DNA from: a virus
Length of the DNA: 64,000 nt
Strand: one strand, 5' to 3'
IMG/VR virus record: IMGVR_UViG_3300008450_000032
Location: 1-64,000 of that record
Both the position numbers and the translations under genes were made by a program. A model generated the notes under the pieces. It made no database searches and was not told the origin of the DNA. It was given only the letters and a program-made list of their open reading frames with translations. Shown piece by piece: positions 6,386-13,871 of this stretch. The first letter of the stretch is position 1. The number at the start of each line of letters is the position of its first letter.

Positions 6386-6847
6386 ATGATACGTCTTAAA
6401 CACATACTAGCAGAGATAGGGGAAGGCACGGCGACACCATACCCATACAACATGTACAACGGAGAAGCCTATTTCGAAACAGAGCGTGGTACCATGTATC
6501 AAGTGTCATTTCCATATGGATCTGATGAGGTCATGGAAATTGCGTTTGCTACGAAGAACCCACAAGGCGGATGGGATCATGATGTGGAGACCGCGGAATC
6601 GGATGTGTACCGTGTAATGAGCACCATAGTTGAGATTGCCCGCAAGGCAGTGGAGAAGTGGCGTCCTGAAACAGTGGTGTTCGGAGTAGCCAAATCTGAT
6701 CCACGCAGAATGCGTTTATACCGGGCTTATGTGCTGCGCGCTTTGCGTGGGTATTCTATATCACAGGAAACTGCATCGTACATGGAATTGGAACGTGATG
6801 GTGGGTCGAGTACTAGTTATGATTGGACGGGAATAAAAGACAAATAG
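6386..6847 (+). CDS. Tagged protein (MIRLKHILAE), probably head-packaged
   Basis: 153 residues. It begins MIRLKHILAE followed by Ile. The same decapeptide pattern starts several unrelated proteins here and ends in L-A-E, the kind of site cut by T4 gp21-type proteases. The remainder is an alpha/beta domain of about 140 residues with AYFETERGTMYQVSFPYGSD and EVAR-like helices (VEKWRPETVVFGVAKSDPRR). Its fold is not recognised. Packaging in the head and delivery with DNA is inferred from the tag. Confidence 0.75.
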   Translation: MIRLKHILAEIGEGTATPYPYNMYNGEAYFETERGTMYQVSFPYGSDEVMEIAFATKNPQGGWDHDVETAESDVYRVMSTIVEIARKAVEKWRPETVVFGVAKSDPRRMRLYRAYVLRALRGYSISQETASYMELERDGGSSTSYDWTGIKDK

Positions 6848-6884
6848 CGTGGCTGTGAATCGTTTCCAGCATTTATGCGGAAAC

Positions 6885-6900
6885 AATATTTATATATAAA
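6885..6900 (+). promoter_or_regulatory. Late-type promoter motif
   Basis: AATATTTATATATAAA, followed by GGAAACA and the ATG at 6908. Confidence 0.7.
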
Positions 6901-6907
6901 GGAAACA

Positions 6908-7294
6908 ATGATACGTTTAAAACACATATTAACAGAACAATCAATGCTAGATAAAATCATTGGAGCTATTGGGTCTGATCCACGTGCTGGAATCGATCTT
7001 GGAATTCCATATCGCACTATTGAGGGTCTAGTTAATCCTGCGGACATTCTGCGCATAATTCTGCGTTTCACTGACAACTTGTTAGGTACGCAAGAAGCTG
7101 CTGTGGAAGCAGCGTTCATTGCAATGTCACGAAAAAAAGGTCTTTACACACGCGTTAACAACTTGTGGATGAAATCGCCAAAAAACAGCAAAGGTCAATC
7201 ATTGCTTCAATTTGTTGCTAGTAGAATGGATCTTGCAACTAAATGGCACAAACAAAGCATTCGGGACATGCAACGCAAAAAACTATTATCATGA
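6908..7294 (+). CDS. Tagged protein (MIRLKHILTE), probably head-packaged
   Basis: 128 residues from the ATG at 6908. An earlier in-frame ATG at 6875 lies upstream of the promoter motif and would bury the tag. The tag MIRLKHILTE is nearly identical to that of the upstream gene, but the remaining sequence is unrelated. It is helical, basic at the C-terminus (MDLATKWHKQSIRDMQRKK), with GLVNPADILRIILRFTDNLL in the middle. Function unknown. A DNA-associated internal head protein would fit its basic end, as inference. Confidence 0.75.
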   Translation: MIRLKHILTEQSMLDKIIGAIGSDPRAGIDLGIPYRTIEGLVNPADILRIILRFTDNLLGTQEAAVEAAFIAMSRKKGLYTRVNNLWMKSPKNSKGQSLLQFVASRMDLATKWHKQSIRDMQRKKLLS

Positions 7295-7295
7295 C

Positions 7296-7865
7296 ATGAT
7301 ACGATTAAGCAACTTACTTGCGGAAATCTCGTTAGCTGGGGTTCAACCATACACAACGCAGTTCACGTGGCGTGATCGTTGGGGCGATGCCAAAAGTTTC
7401 GAAACGCAGATCCAAGCCGATGCCCACCCCATCCTGATCAAGTTCGACCACTACTATCGTTCTCAATTCGGGGACACGGGAGAATGGCAATTTGCTTTCT
7501 TTACCCAAGATCGTCAAATGGCTGCTGTTCGAGACGCCCGGGCCAATTGGACTACATCGGCTCGTAGTAGCGCAGCTGCTGGTGAGACGAACACGCTGCG
7601 GTTTTTCAAAACTATTGGGCTTGCAATTCGCGATTTTGCGGATACGCATGCGGCGGTAGATGTGATTGATATAACTGGAGGAGACAACAACCCGGACAAG
7701 GAGCAACAAAAATCACGCATATATGCCCGCTTCCTACAAACCAATCCGGATCTGAGCGATTTCCGTGTAGAGCATGGATCAACAAAATTGTACTTGGTGC
7801 GCAAACAGGGTCAAGCCCGACCCGATGCATCTGGCATTGATACTCCGGCCGATCCAAGCATGTAA
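7296..7865 (+). CDS. Tagged protein (MIRLSNLLAE), probably head-packaged
   Basis: 189 residues from the ATG at 7296, one base after the upstream stop. The upstream in-frame ATG (7212) overlaps the previous gene and would add 28 residues before the tag. The tag is MIRLSNLLAE. The mature part is an alpha/beta domain (SFETQIQADAHPILIKFDHY, WQFAFFTQD, RFFKTIGLAIRDFAD) with a Pro/Asp-rich end. Its general layout is like that of the 6386 product, so the two may be distant paralogues. No known family. Confidence 0.72.
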   Translation: MIRLSNLLAEISLAGVQPYTTQFTWRDRWGDAKSFETQIQADAHPILIKFDHYYRSQFGDTGEWQFAFFTQDRQMAAVRDARANWTTSARSSAAAGETNTLRFFKTIGLAIRDFADTHAAVDVIDITGGDNNPDKEQQKSRIYARFLQTNPDLSDFRVEHGSTKLYLVRKQGQARPDASGIDTPADPSM

Positions 7866-7869
7866 CTTT

Positions 7870-7891
7870 GTGCGGCCCTGGAAGGGCGCAC
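7870..7891 (+). terminator. Stem-loop terminator
   Basis: GTGCG-CCCT pairs with AGGGCGCAC (one bulged G), followed by TTATTTTGT. It lies just after the stop of the gene at 7296. Confidence 0.6.
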
Positions 7892-7919
7892 TTATTTTGT
7901 AATTGGTTTACAACGTACT

Positions 7920-7935
7920 ACATATTTATAATAAA
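7920..7935 (+). promoter_or_regulatory. Late-type promoter motif
   Basis: ACATATTTATAATAAA, then GGAACTAAA and the ATG at 7945. Confidence 0.7.
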
Positions 7936-7944
7936 GGAACTAAA

Positions 7945-8325
7945 ATGATCAAACTAAAATCAATATTAAACGAAGGGTATGCCTGGGAACGCGAAGAAGG
8001 TAAGCCCCTTCCTACCCTCGCAGATACAACCGCAGCATACGAAGCCAAACTGCGTGAGGAAGCAGAATTGAATATGCCATTCAATGATGAATCAGAAGAA
8101 TCAGATGTAGATGAGTCAGCAAGACCAGATTATATCGATGCCGATAATGATGGTGATGAAGAAGAATCAATGAAAAAAGCTTTTGCTGATAAAGAAGAAA
8201 AAAATGAATCTACTTTAATTAAAAAATCAGGTTTGCAAGAAATGCGTGAAATTCCTTTAGAACAAAGAATCCTTCGCAATCTTAAAGGCAATGATTATAT
8301 TTTAAGAGAAACATTCAAGAAATAA
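7945..8325 (+). CDS. Tagged acidic protein (MIKLKSILNE) with a Ca-binding-like loop
   Basis: 126 residues from the ATG at 7945, which is placed by the tag MIKLKSILNE and the promoter motif. An acidic, probably disordered middle contains ARPDYIDADNDGDEEESMKK. Its D-x-D-x-D-G-D pattern is like an EF-hand/dockerin loop and is seen in internal or scaffold-like proteins of many phages. The C-terminal 40 residues are basic (LEQRILRNLKGNDYILRETF). A head-internal or scaffold-associated protein is likely. The calcium site is inferred. Confidence 0.75.
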   Translation: MIKLKSILNEGYAWEREEGKPLPTLADTTAAYEAKLREEAELNMPFNDESEESDVDESARPDYIDADNDGDEEESMKKAFADKEEKNESTLIKKSGLQEMREIPLEQRILRNLKGNDYILRETFKK

Positions 8326-8359
8326 AGAGCGTCTGCTACCTTAGGCGAATATAGTTAAG

Positions 8360-8389
8360 ACTCGGGCTATCGCGGCCCGGGTTTTTTTA
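8360..8389 (+). terminator. Rho-independent terminator
   Basis: ACTCGGGC (8360-8367) pairs with GCCCGGGT (8375-8382) around a 7-base loop and is followed by a run of T. Confidence 0.85.
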
Positions 8390-8395
8390 CTGTTT

Positions 8396-8409
8396 GATAT
8401 TTATTAATA
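8396..8409 (+). promoter_or_regulatory. Late-type promoter motif, leaderless-like
   Basis: GATATTTATTAATA directly abuts the ATG at 8409, leaving almost no leader for that small gene. The transcript may mainly serve the genes at 8506 and 8649. Confidence 0.5.
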
Positions 8410-8531
8410 TGAATAGGTTATTTGCTTTTATTATCGGTTGTGCCATAATGGTTATCGGTGGGTTATATGCAGTTTATGAATTAGTAACATGTAAAGGTAA
8501 CAGCTATGGCAGCGAAAGTAAAAACAAGTAA
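8409..8531 (+). CDS. Very small membrane protein
   Basis: 40 residues with one membrane segment (FAFIIGCAIMVIGGLYAVYE, about 4-23) and a polar tail. It sits between a terminator and a basic small gene that overlaps its end by 26 bases. Support is the membrane-like composition and compact gene packing. No family can be named. Confidence 0.5.
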   Translation: MNRLFAFIIGCAIMVIGGLYAVYELVTCKGNSYGSESKNK

Positions 8532-8652
8532 TGTAAAAGTACACATTAAAAAACCAAAGGTTAAACGTCCAGGTATTCATGCAAAAACTAAAACCAGTTC
8601 AAGCAAGAATGCCACAAATTACGTTAAATCATATGTAGCTCAAGGCAGATGA
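8506..8652 (+). CDS. Very small basic protein
   Basis: 48 residues, strongly basic: HIKKPKVKRPGIHAKTKT, then SSSKNATNYVKSYVAQGR. Small proteins with this K-K-P-x-V-K-R-P-G-x-H-x-K-x-K-T-S and final G-Q-G-R pattern occur in other Bacteroidota phages as far as I recall, without known function. Its stop overlaps the ATG of the tagged enzyme gene (ATGA), so the two are probably coupled. Nucleic-acid binding is plausible from charge alone. Confidence 0.7.
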   Translation: MAAKVKTSNVKVHIKKPKVKRPGIHAKTKTSSSKNATNYVKSYVAQGR

Positions 8653-10418
8653 TACGATTAAAATCTTTATTATTCGAAGACAAACCGGCTCCAGAAACGG
8701 CTCGTGTATTATTAGTAGGTGATCAATTCTCAAAACCTAAATATAGTTTCATGAATCGTTTATTTCGATTACAAACAATCGATGGCGCTAAATTTATTGA
8801 ACCAGGTGCTGATTCAGAATCAATGATGAACACCGTGCGCAATGAAATTAATAACGGTTATAATGCTGTTGTTGTTTTTTGTAGTGGTCGCAATGAAAAC
8901 AAGACATTGCTAAACATAATTGAAAATTTTCGATTAATAATTAGATTTGCCCAAAAAGCAGACGTTAAATGTATTTTATGCACTATACCTAGTTTTGATT
9001 ATATTGACAATAAAAAAGATCAGGTAGACGAAAAATTTGAAAAAAAGATTAACACGATTAATAATTGGTTAACAACTAATGCTGATGCGGATGATATTAT
9101 TGATATTAATTTTTTAACTGATAAACGAGAATATTTTTCAAAATCTGGAAACGATTTAAATCAGGAAGCAAACTCCAAACTCTTTAAAGCTGCGATTTCC
9201 GTACTATCTGATACTATACCTAGCAGATCCACTGATTCGGAAGACTCGGCTGCTGAGACAGTAACTGTTGCTGGTAAAAAATATGATATTGATGACATAC
9301 AGCAAAAACTAAATAAACGTGGTATTGTTGCTACTAAAGATGAAATTCGAGCAGGTAAAGTTGATGATAAAATTGAAGCACTAAAAGTTGCACCTGTAGT
9401 TGCCCCGATAGTAGCTGTCGACAATACAAAAGTTACAGTTGGTACCGAACAAAGAGGCACTGCAAAAACGATTATAGATTATCTGAAATCAAAAGGATTA
9501 TCCGATGCAGGCGCAGCAGGCGTTACTGCAAATTTATATGTTGAATCAGCTGGGACGTTTAGTACTACGATTAAAGGTGACCATGGAACATCGATTGGAT
9601 TAGCTCAATGGCATAATGATCGTTGGACCGGTAAAAATGGATTAATTCAGTATTCTAAGCAAAATGGTAAAGATCCATATTCAATTGAAGGCCAATTAGA
9701 TTTCTTGTTGTGGGAATTATCAAAACCAACATATAACTCTTTGTATAAAACATTGAAAACCACAGAAGATCCAGAAGAAGCTGCGGATATGTTTTGTAAG
9801 AAATTTGAACGTCCAAAAGCAAATCAAGCAACATACGATAAGCGTAAAAAATATGCAAGGGAATTTTTTGATACAACAGCGCCAGCAGATGCAAAAGATG
9901 AAAAAGATGCTGAGACTGATTGGACCAATTTAACCAATGTGATGTCTGGGATATTAGGCACTGGTACGCTAGCTACCGTCGCTGCATCTACATTTGGATT
10001 ACCACAAGGTGCTGTTGATTCCGGTAAAGTTACCCCAGGTGGCATTGACGGTGATTGGGCCGGCTCAATGCAAAAAGCTTTAGAAGTTGCAAATGTTGCA
10101 AATAAATTTGTTGGTAAAAACATTGTTACATCCCAAAAGCGAACCACAGTTAAAACTAGCTCTGGTGCCACATCAGACCATTGGGTTGGTAGTTTAAATA
10201 AATACGCAGTAGATTTGTTTACCGGTAAACCAACCCCAGAAAATTTAGCTAAAGGTGATGAACTACTAGCACACATCATGAATTGGTTTGGTCATCCGGA
10301 ATACAAAGGTGGGAAATGGTTTAATGTTAATAAAGACGGATATCGATATCAATTTGGTTGGCGTACTCCAGAAGGAGATCATGATAACCATATACACGTT
10401 GGCGTTAAAAAATTATAA
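8649..10418 (+). CDS. Tagged three-domain cell-wall-acting protein: SGNH-like, tail lysozyme, M15-like peptidase
   Basis: 589 residues. It starts with the tag MIRLKSLLFE. Residues about 18-190 look like an SGNH-hydrolase fold (ARVLLVGDQF, VVVFCSGRNE, DINFLTD), but the usual GDS serine is Q and the final D-x-x-H is replaced (SGNDLN), so it may be inactive. Residues about 274-406 match the phage tail-lysozyme family: AGVTANLYVESAG carries the expected Glu, then SIGLAQWHNDRW. Residues about 505-589 match a zinc D,D- or L,D-peptidase of M15 type (SDHW, YAVDLF, DNHIHVGV). It should cut both glycan and peptide parts of peptidoglycan. The tag suggests virion packaging rather than free endolysin use, so it may serve entry. 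Lysis is the alternative. Confidence 0.85.
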   Translation: MIRLKSLLFEDKPAPETARVLLVGDQFSKPKYSFMNRLFRLQTIDGAKFIEPGADSESMMNTVRNEINNGYNAVVVFCSGRNENKTLLNIIENFRLIIRFAQKADVKCILCTIPSFDYIDNKKDQVDEKFEKKINTINNWLTTNADADDIIDINFLTDKREYFSKSGNDLNQEANSKLFKAAISVLSDTIPSRSTDSEDSAAETVTVAGKKYDIDDIQQKLNKRGIVATKDEIRAGKVDDKIEALKVAPVVAPIVAVDNTKVTVGTEQRGTAKTIIDYLKSKGLSDAGAAGVTANLYVESAGTFSTTIKGDHGTSIGLAQWHNDRWTGKNGLIQYSKQNGKDPYSIEGQLDFLLWELSKPTYNSLYKTLKTTEDPEEAADMFCKKFERPKANQATYDKRKKYAREFFDTTAPADAKDEKDAETDWTNLTNVMSGILGTGTLATVAASTFGLPQGAVDSGKVTPGGIDGDWAGSMQKALEVANVANKFVGKNIVTSQKRTTVKTSSGATSDHWVGSLNKYAVDLFTGKPTPENLAKGDELLAHIMNWFGHPEYKGGKWFNVNKDGYRYQFGWRTPEGDHDNHIHVGVKKL

Positions 10419-10420
10419 TA

Positions 10421-10436
10421 ATATATTTATATAAAA
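10421..10436 (+). promoter_or_regulatory. Late-type promoter motif
   Basis: ATATATTTATATAAAA, then AAAGGAACAA and the ATG at 10447. Confidence 0.7.
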
Positions 10437-10446
10437 AAAGGAACAA

Positions 10447-10821
10447 ATGTTTGAAAAATTAATATCCACGCTAATGGCTTCGAGAGATCAAGCTCATATA
10501 TTTCATTGGCAAACAACTGGTGAAGGGTCATTTGCCGCGCATTTGGCACTGAATGCATATTATGATGCCATTCCAGATCTTGTTGACACTTTGGTAGAAT
10601 CATATCAAGGTAAACATGGAATACTTAGCGGATATGTTCCTGCAGATAAATTTGATTCATATGATTCAGATACTGTATTAAAATATTTTAAAGCATTGGC
10701 TATGTATATAGAACGTTCGTATGACAAGCTTGATGCAAAAGATACATTCATACTAAATCAATTAGACAACGTCAAAGATCTAATCTATTCCACAATCTAC
10801 AAACTAGAAAACCTTAAGTAA
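10447..10821 (+). CDS. Dps/ferritin-like four-helix protein (DUF5856-like)
   Basis: 124 residues, all helical. HIFHWQTTGEGSFAAHLALN and YDAIPDLVDTLVESYQGK resemble the first two helices of Dps-like phage proteins, in which His and Glu/Asp bind metal at a subunit interface. It is shorter than cellular Dps (about 160-180 residues) and lacks the last helix. It lies among tagged proteins but has no tag itself. Iron binding or protection of DNA would follow family behaviour. Which applies here is unknown. Confidence 0.7.
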   Translation: MFEKLISTLMASRDQAHIFHWQTTGEGSFAAHLALNAYYDAIPDLVDTLVESYQGKHGILSGYVPADKFDSYDSDTVLKYFKALAMYIERSYDKLDAKDTFILNQLDNVKDLIYSTIYKLENLK

Positions 10822-10823
10822 TC

Positions 10824-11387
10824 ATGAAAATATTTGACTTTAAAAATCCAAGCCACGTACAAATCCTTCGCGAGGAAGTACAACGAGTAAAAAAAATACT
10901 AGCAGAAGGATATAAGTATTCTGAAACGGAAATTTGGGATGCTATGTCTGAAGATGAGCGTTATAACGCAATCTTAGCAACTAGAGATGATGATGGACCA
11001 GATTTAGCAGATCAATATGCAGATCAGTCATGGGATCAAATTCCTGACGATATAACAAATGGAATAAATTTGTCTGATTATCAATTGGCTAAATATTCTA
11101 TAAATTTTGGAACATCTAATTTACGGGCTATCGATTCTTTCAAGAAAAGTGATCCAGACGTAACTAAATTAGTTGATGCATTTATTAAGTCAGTTGGTCG
11201 TAAAGATCTACTTTCTTTAACTGTTGATCAATCTACAAAGCTGTTATTAGCGATTCATAAATTGCGAGCTGCAAAATCTCCACAACCGGTTCGTCCTGCA
11301 TCAGGCACAAGTAAGAATAATCCATATGATATGCCAGGTGGTCGTCCATCGACTGGGTATATGGGCGCTAAATATACCGGTGATTAA
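10824..11387 (+). CDS. Protein with internal tag-like segment (VKKILAEG)
   Basis: 187 residues. The N-terminus is longer than in the other tagged proteins, but residues about 16-28 read REEVQRVKKILAEGYKY, giving the same basic-I-L-x-E-G arrangement. The rest is a helical acidic domain (WDAMSEDERYNAILATRDDD) and a disordered Pro/Ser/Gly tail with DMPGGRPSTGYMG. It is probably a prohead-processed protein. Function unknown. Confidence 0.7.
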   Translation: MKIFDFKNPSHVQILREEVQRVKKILAEGYKYSETEIWDAMSEDERYNAILATRDDDGPDLADQYADQSWDQIPDDITNGINLSDYQLAKYSINFGTSNLRAIDSFKKSDPDVTKLVDAFIKSVGRKDLLSLTVDQSTKLLLAIHKLRAAKSPQPVRPASGTSKNNPYDMPGGRPSTGYMGAKYTGD

Positions 11388-11581
11388 TGAAGCCGGCTGT
11401 ATTTATACCTGTAAAAGTTCGTACTACATCTGGAAATGATGAATTACAGTTTATAAATACTGCACATATTATTCGTGTATATGAAAACAACAAAATCATT
11501 TATATTGAACTTACAGAATACACTACATTGCAGTTACATGGCGAAAACATCCATATTTTTATGGACCGTTTTGTGCAATAA
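11387..11581 (+). CDS. Small beta-rich hypothetical protein
   Basis: 64 residues, starting in a TAATG overlap with the upstream gene. The sequence FINTAHIIRVYENNKIIYIE followed by LTEYTTLQLHGENIHIF is beta-rich and resembles small FlbD/SH3-like domains that begin with an I-N-x-x-x-I pattern. This is a weak resemblance. It has no tag. Probably cytoplasmic. Confidence 0.6.
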   Translation: MKPAVFIPVKVRTTSGNDELQFINTAHIIRVYENNKIIYIELTEYTTLQLHGENIHIFMDRFVQ

Positions 11582-11597
11582 CATATTTATATATAAA
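11581..11597 (+). promoter_or_regulatory. Late-type promoter motif
   Basis: ACATATTTATATATAAA, overlapping the upstream stop and 14 bases before the ATG at 11611. Confidence 0.7.
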
Positions 11598-11610
11598 TAA
11601 AAAGGTTAAT

Positions 11611-11796
11611 ATGACATCACAAGAAATCTACGACGAAATGGAAGCACATTGGTTAACATTCAAAGAAAATCATGACCGTTTCCAAGCAAAAAAAATTAAA
11701 AAAGCTGCATCGATTGCAAGAAAATCGATCAACGAATTGAAAAAATTAGCAACGAAGTATCGTTCTACACAATTAGCAGAAACAAAAGAACTTTAA
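11611..11796 (+). CDS. Histone H1-like (Hc1-type) DNA-binding protein
   Basis: 61 residues. A helical first half (EIYDEMEAHWLTFKENHDRF) is followed by a basic helix (AKKIKKAASIARKSINELKK, then LATKYR). The layout and the A-x-x-A-R-K-x-x-x-E-L-K-K-L-A pattern match the short histone H1-like proteins common in Bacteroidota, related to chlamydial Hc1. It would bind DNA non-specifically, either compacting phage DNA or altering the host nucleoid. It is a single gene behind a late-type motif, next to tagged head proteins, which makes a DNA-packaging role attractive. Confidence 0.65.
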   Translation: MTSQEIYDEMEAHWLTFKENHDRFQAKKIKKAASIARKSINELKKLATKYRSTQLAETKEL

Positions 11797-11798
11797 TA

Positions 11799-12590
11799 AT
11801 GACAAAGCGCTTTAACTATATAGTCGAATCTACACTAAAATCCATGATCGTGGAGGCACCTGAGCAAGAAACTGACAATGCACCGTCAGATGCTAAGGAT
11901 TCACCATTTACTCCAGCAGAAGAAAAGTTTTTAGGAAAATTTGATGCATATGGTACAACGCATTTAGGTATTATTTATTCAATTTCAGACATTGGAATTC
12001 GCGAATTCATCGGTCGAGCTGGTAAAGATTTAAATATCACGCCTGGAATCCTATTAAGCCTGTTAAAAAGTAAAATCATCAAATTAGTACCATACACTGG
12101 GTTTGGAAAAAATGATGATTATACCATCGAATTGCAATTGGGCTTAGAGGATGTTGCTGGATTAGGCGATGCTGATAAAGAAAAAATTGAAAAAGGGTCA
12201 GCCGGTGGCGGTGCTGGGGCAGCTGAATCAACACCTCCGCCTGCACCAGAAGTTGCTTGGGTTGTTAAATATGGTGATATTTTACGTGAATCTGCAAAAA
12301 TTACTAAACAATTGATGCTAGAGTCTAAAAAACCAAAAACCGACGTAACACTACCGGCAGACAAAACACGTGTTATAAAAAATCTACCACGTGAATTTGT
12401 TAAACATCTAGAAAATGTTATCAAAATAATAAATAAACGAGCAAAAACGACTTATGCTAAAGAACGTTTAATTGCAGATATATTAGATGTATTACAATTA
12501 AACATGAATTTAACTCCAAAGCAAATTCAGCAATCTATTCAATACCATAAGTCACAAAAACGTTTACAAAAGTATATGGAAAAACTTTAG
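11799..12590 (+). CDS. Putative head-packaged protein with MIVE processing site
   Basis: 263 residues. The N-terminus (TKRFNYIVESTLKSMIVE, then Ala) is basic and amphipathic and ends in I-V-E/A, a weaker version of the tag. A helical domain follows (AEEKFLGKFDAYGTTHLG), then a Gly/Ala/Pro linker (near 150-160), then a long basic helical region to KSQKRLQKYMEKL. The split domain structure suggests a structural or DNA-contacting internal protein. No family recognised. Confidence 0.65.
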   Translation: MTKRFNYIVESTLKSMIVEAPEQETDNAPSDAKDSPFTPAEEKFLGKFDAYGTTHLGIIYSISDIGIREFIGRAGKDLNITPGILLSLLKSKIIKLVPYTGFGKNDDYTIELQLGLEDVAGLGDADKEKIEKGSAGGGAGAAESTPPPAPEVAWVVKYGDILRESAKITKQLMLESKKPKTDVTLPADKTRVIKNLPREFVKHLENVIKIINKRAKTTYAKERLIADILDVLQLNMNLTPKQIQQSIQYHKSQKRLQKYMEKL

Positions 12591-12620
12591 GTTTTATGAA
12601 TATTTTTTCATATTATATTA
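12587..12620 (+). promoter_or_regulatory. Possible TTAGG-class promoter
   Basis: TTAGG begins at 12587, inside the previous stop, and TATTATAT begins at 12611, the same 24-base distance as in the early-type class. The box is a poor match, so this is tentative. It precedes the DUF4494-like gene. Confidence 0.35.
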
Positions 12621-12651
12621 TAAAGTTATACATTTATTAAAATTAAAACAA

Positions 12652-12861
12652 ATGAGTTATTACACAGCAAAAGTGCAACTTACACAGGAGTTCGATACTC
12701 CAAAAGGTACAAAAGAAAAGAAAGTTACTGAAACTTATCTTGTAGAAGCATTATCCGTTACTGAAGCAGAAGCTAAAGTAGTAAAAGATTTTCAGGGTTA
12801 TAATTTTGACTTTGAAGTTAAAGCGGTAAATGCAAGTAAAATCATCAAAATCCTAGACTAA
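12652..12861 (+). CDS. DUF4494-like small protein
   Basis: 69 residues. KKVTETYLVEALSVTEAEAK, then VVKDF and a final ASKIIKILD, match the layout of the DUF4494 family, which is nearly confined to Bacteroidota and their phages. The family has no known function. Small beta-alpha fold, no membrane segment. It overlaps the next gene by one base (TAATG). It is useful mainly as a host marker. Confidence 0.75.
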   Translation: MSYYTAKVQLTQEFDTPKGTKEKKVTETYLVEALSVTEAEAKVVKDFQGYNFDFEVKAVNASKIIKILD

Positions 12862-13136
12862 TGTCATATAAAGTAGGACAACCTGTAATTGTAACACAGG
12901 AAGGCGTAAATCGCGTAGCTATTATTCTGGATCGATTCGTAGTTAACAAAGTAACAATGTATGATATTTTGTTTGAAAATCGTTCAGCAATGACAATGGT
13001 TAATGTAACGCGTAGCAAACAAACATACATCAATAAAGAATTAACCGAAAAGCTTTGTGATACCGGTACCGTTGTGCCCACAATGAACTATGCTGAGCTA
13101 TTCGAAGCTAATCAATTACCAATTGTACGAGCATAA
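12861..13136 (+). CDS. Small beta-rich hypothetical protein
   Basis: 91 residues. VGQPVIVTQEGVNRVAIILD and MYDILFENRSAMTMVNV suggest a small SH3/KOW-like barrel, followed by a helical tail. It is translationally coupled to the DUF4494-like gene. No specific family recognised. Confidence 0.65.
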   Translation: MSYKVGQPVIVTQEGVNRVAIILDRFVVNKVTMYDILFENRSAMTMVNVTRSKQTYINKELTEKLCDTGTVVPTMNYAELFEANQLPIVRA

Positions 13137-13200
13137 GTGCTATATACGAACATGTAATGCGGTTAAATATCATGTATAATATCTTTATTTCAACTATCAA

Positions 13201-13869
13201 ATGAGTACGTTTAAACAGCTACAAACAAAGATTCAAAGCCTAATTTATGGCAACGATCCGGAACATACACGCCGAGATTCATTAAAACCAGGCACCGATC
13301 CAGATTATATGTTAAATAGCCCACAAGTAGTTGGTTATAATACTACATCGGAACAACAATTCATGTTTCAGAATTTAATTGTTGGATTAGATGCTAGCAG
13401 TCATACAATATTAGATATAGGTTGCGGTCGTGGAGATTTATATGGTTTTATCCGTGAATTGTATCCTGATCAGGTATATGGCTACACCGGAATTGACCAT
13501 AATCCAATAATGTCTGATTTAGCAAATCAAAAATACGGTTTAGAAACACAAACAGGTGCATTTGAAACAGCTCAATTAAATAACCATGATTGGGTTGTTG
13601 CAGGAGGATTTTTTACTCAGCGCAAATGTGAAACTGAAGATGCGGATCTTTTAAAGATGTTTGTTGATATTGATAAAATGTACTCATTAGCAAATCAAGC
13701 AGTTTCATTTAACTTATTATCACCAATTAACAATACCATCCACGAAGGGTTCTTCTATGTGCACCCAGGCCTGGTTATGGATATGCTGATAGAAAAGTAT
13801 CGTTATGTCAATGTTCGGCATAATTATTCCAATGACGTATACACAGTAACAATTTATAAAATTCAATAA
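13201..13869 (+). CDS. Class I SAM-dependent methyltransferase
   Basis: 222 residues. Motif I is TILDIGCGRGDLYGFI (about 75-90), with an acidic motif II end at GYTGIDHNP. The middle segment HDWVVAGGFFTQ corresponds to motif IV, and SFNLLSP follows. The substrate is not evident. No DPPY-type motif is present, so it is not a standard N6-adenine DNA methylase. A small-molecule or protein substrate is possible. It is followed immediately by an unrelated hypothetical gene. Confidence 0.8.
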   Translation: MSTFKQLQTKIQSLIYGNDPEHTRRDSLKPGTDPDYMLNSPQVVGYNTTSEQQFMFQNLIVGLDASSHTILDIGCGRGDLYGFIRELYPDQVYGYTGIDHNPIMSDLANQKYGLETQTGAFETAQLNNHDWVVAGGFFTQRKCETEDADLLKMFVDIDKMYSLANQAVSFNLLSPINNTIHEGFFYVHPGLVMDMLIEKYRYVNVRHNYSNDVYTVTIYKIQ

Positions 13870-13871
13870 CA

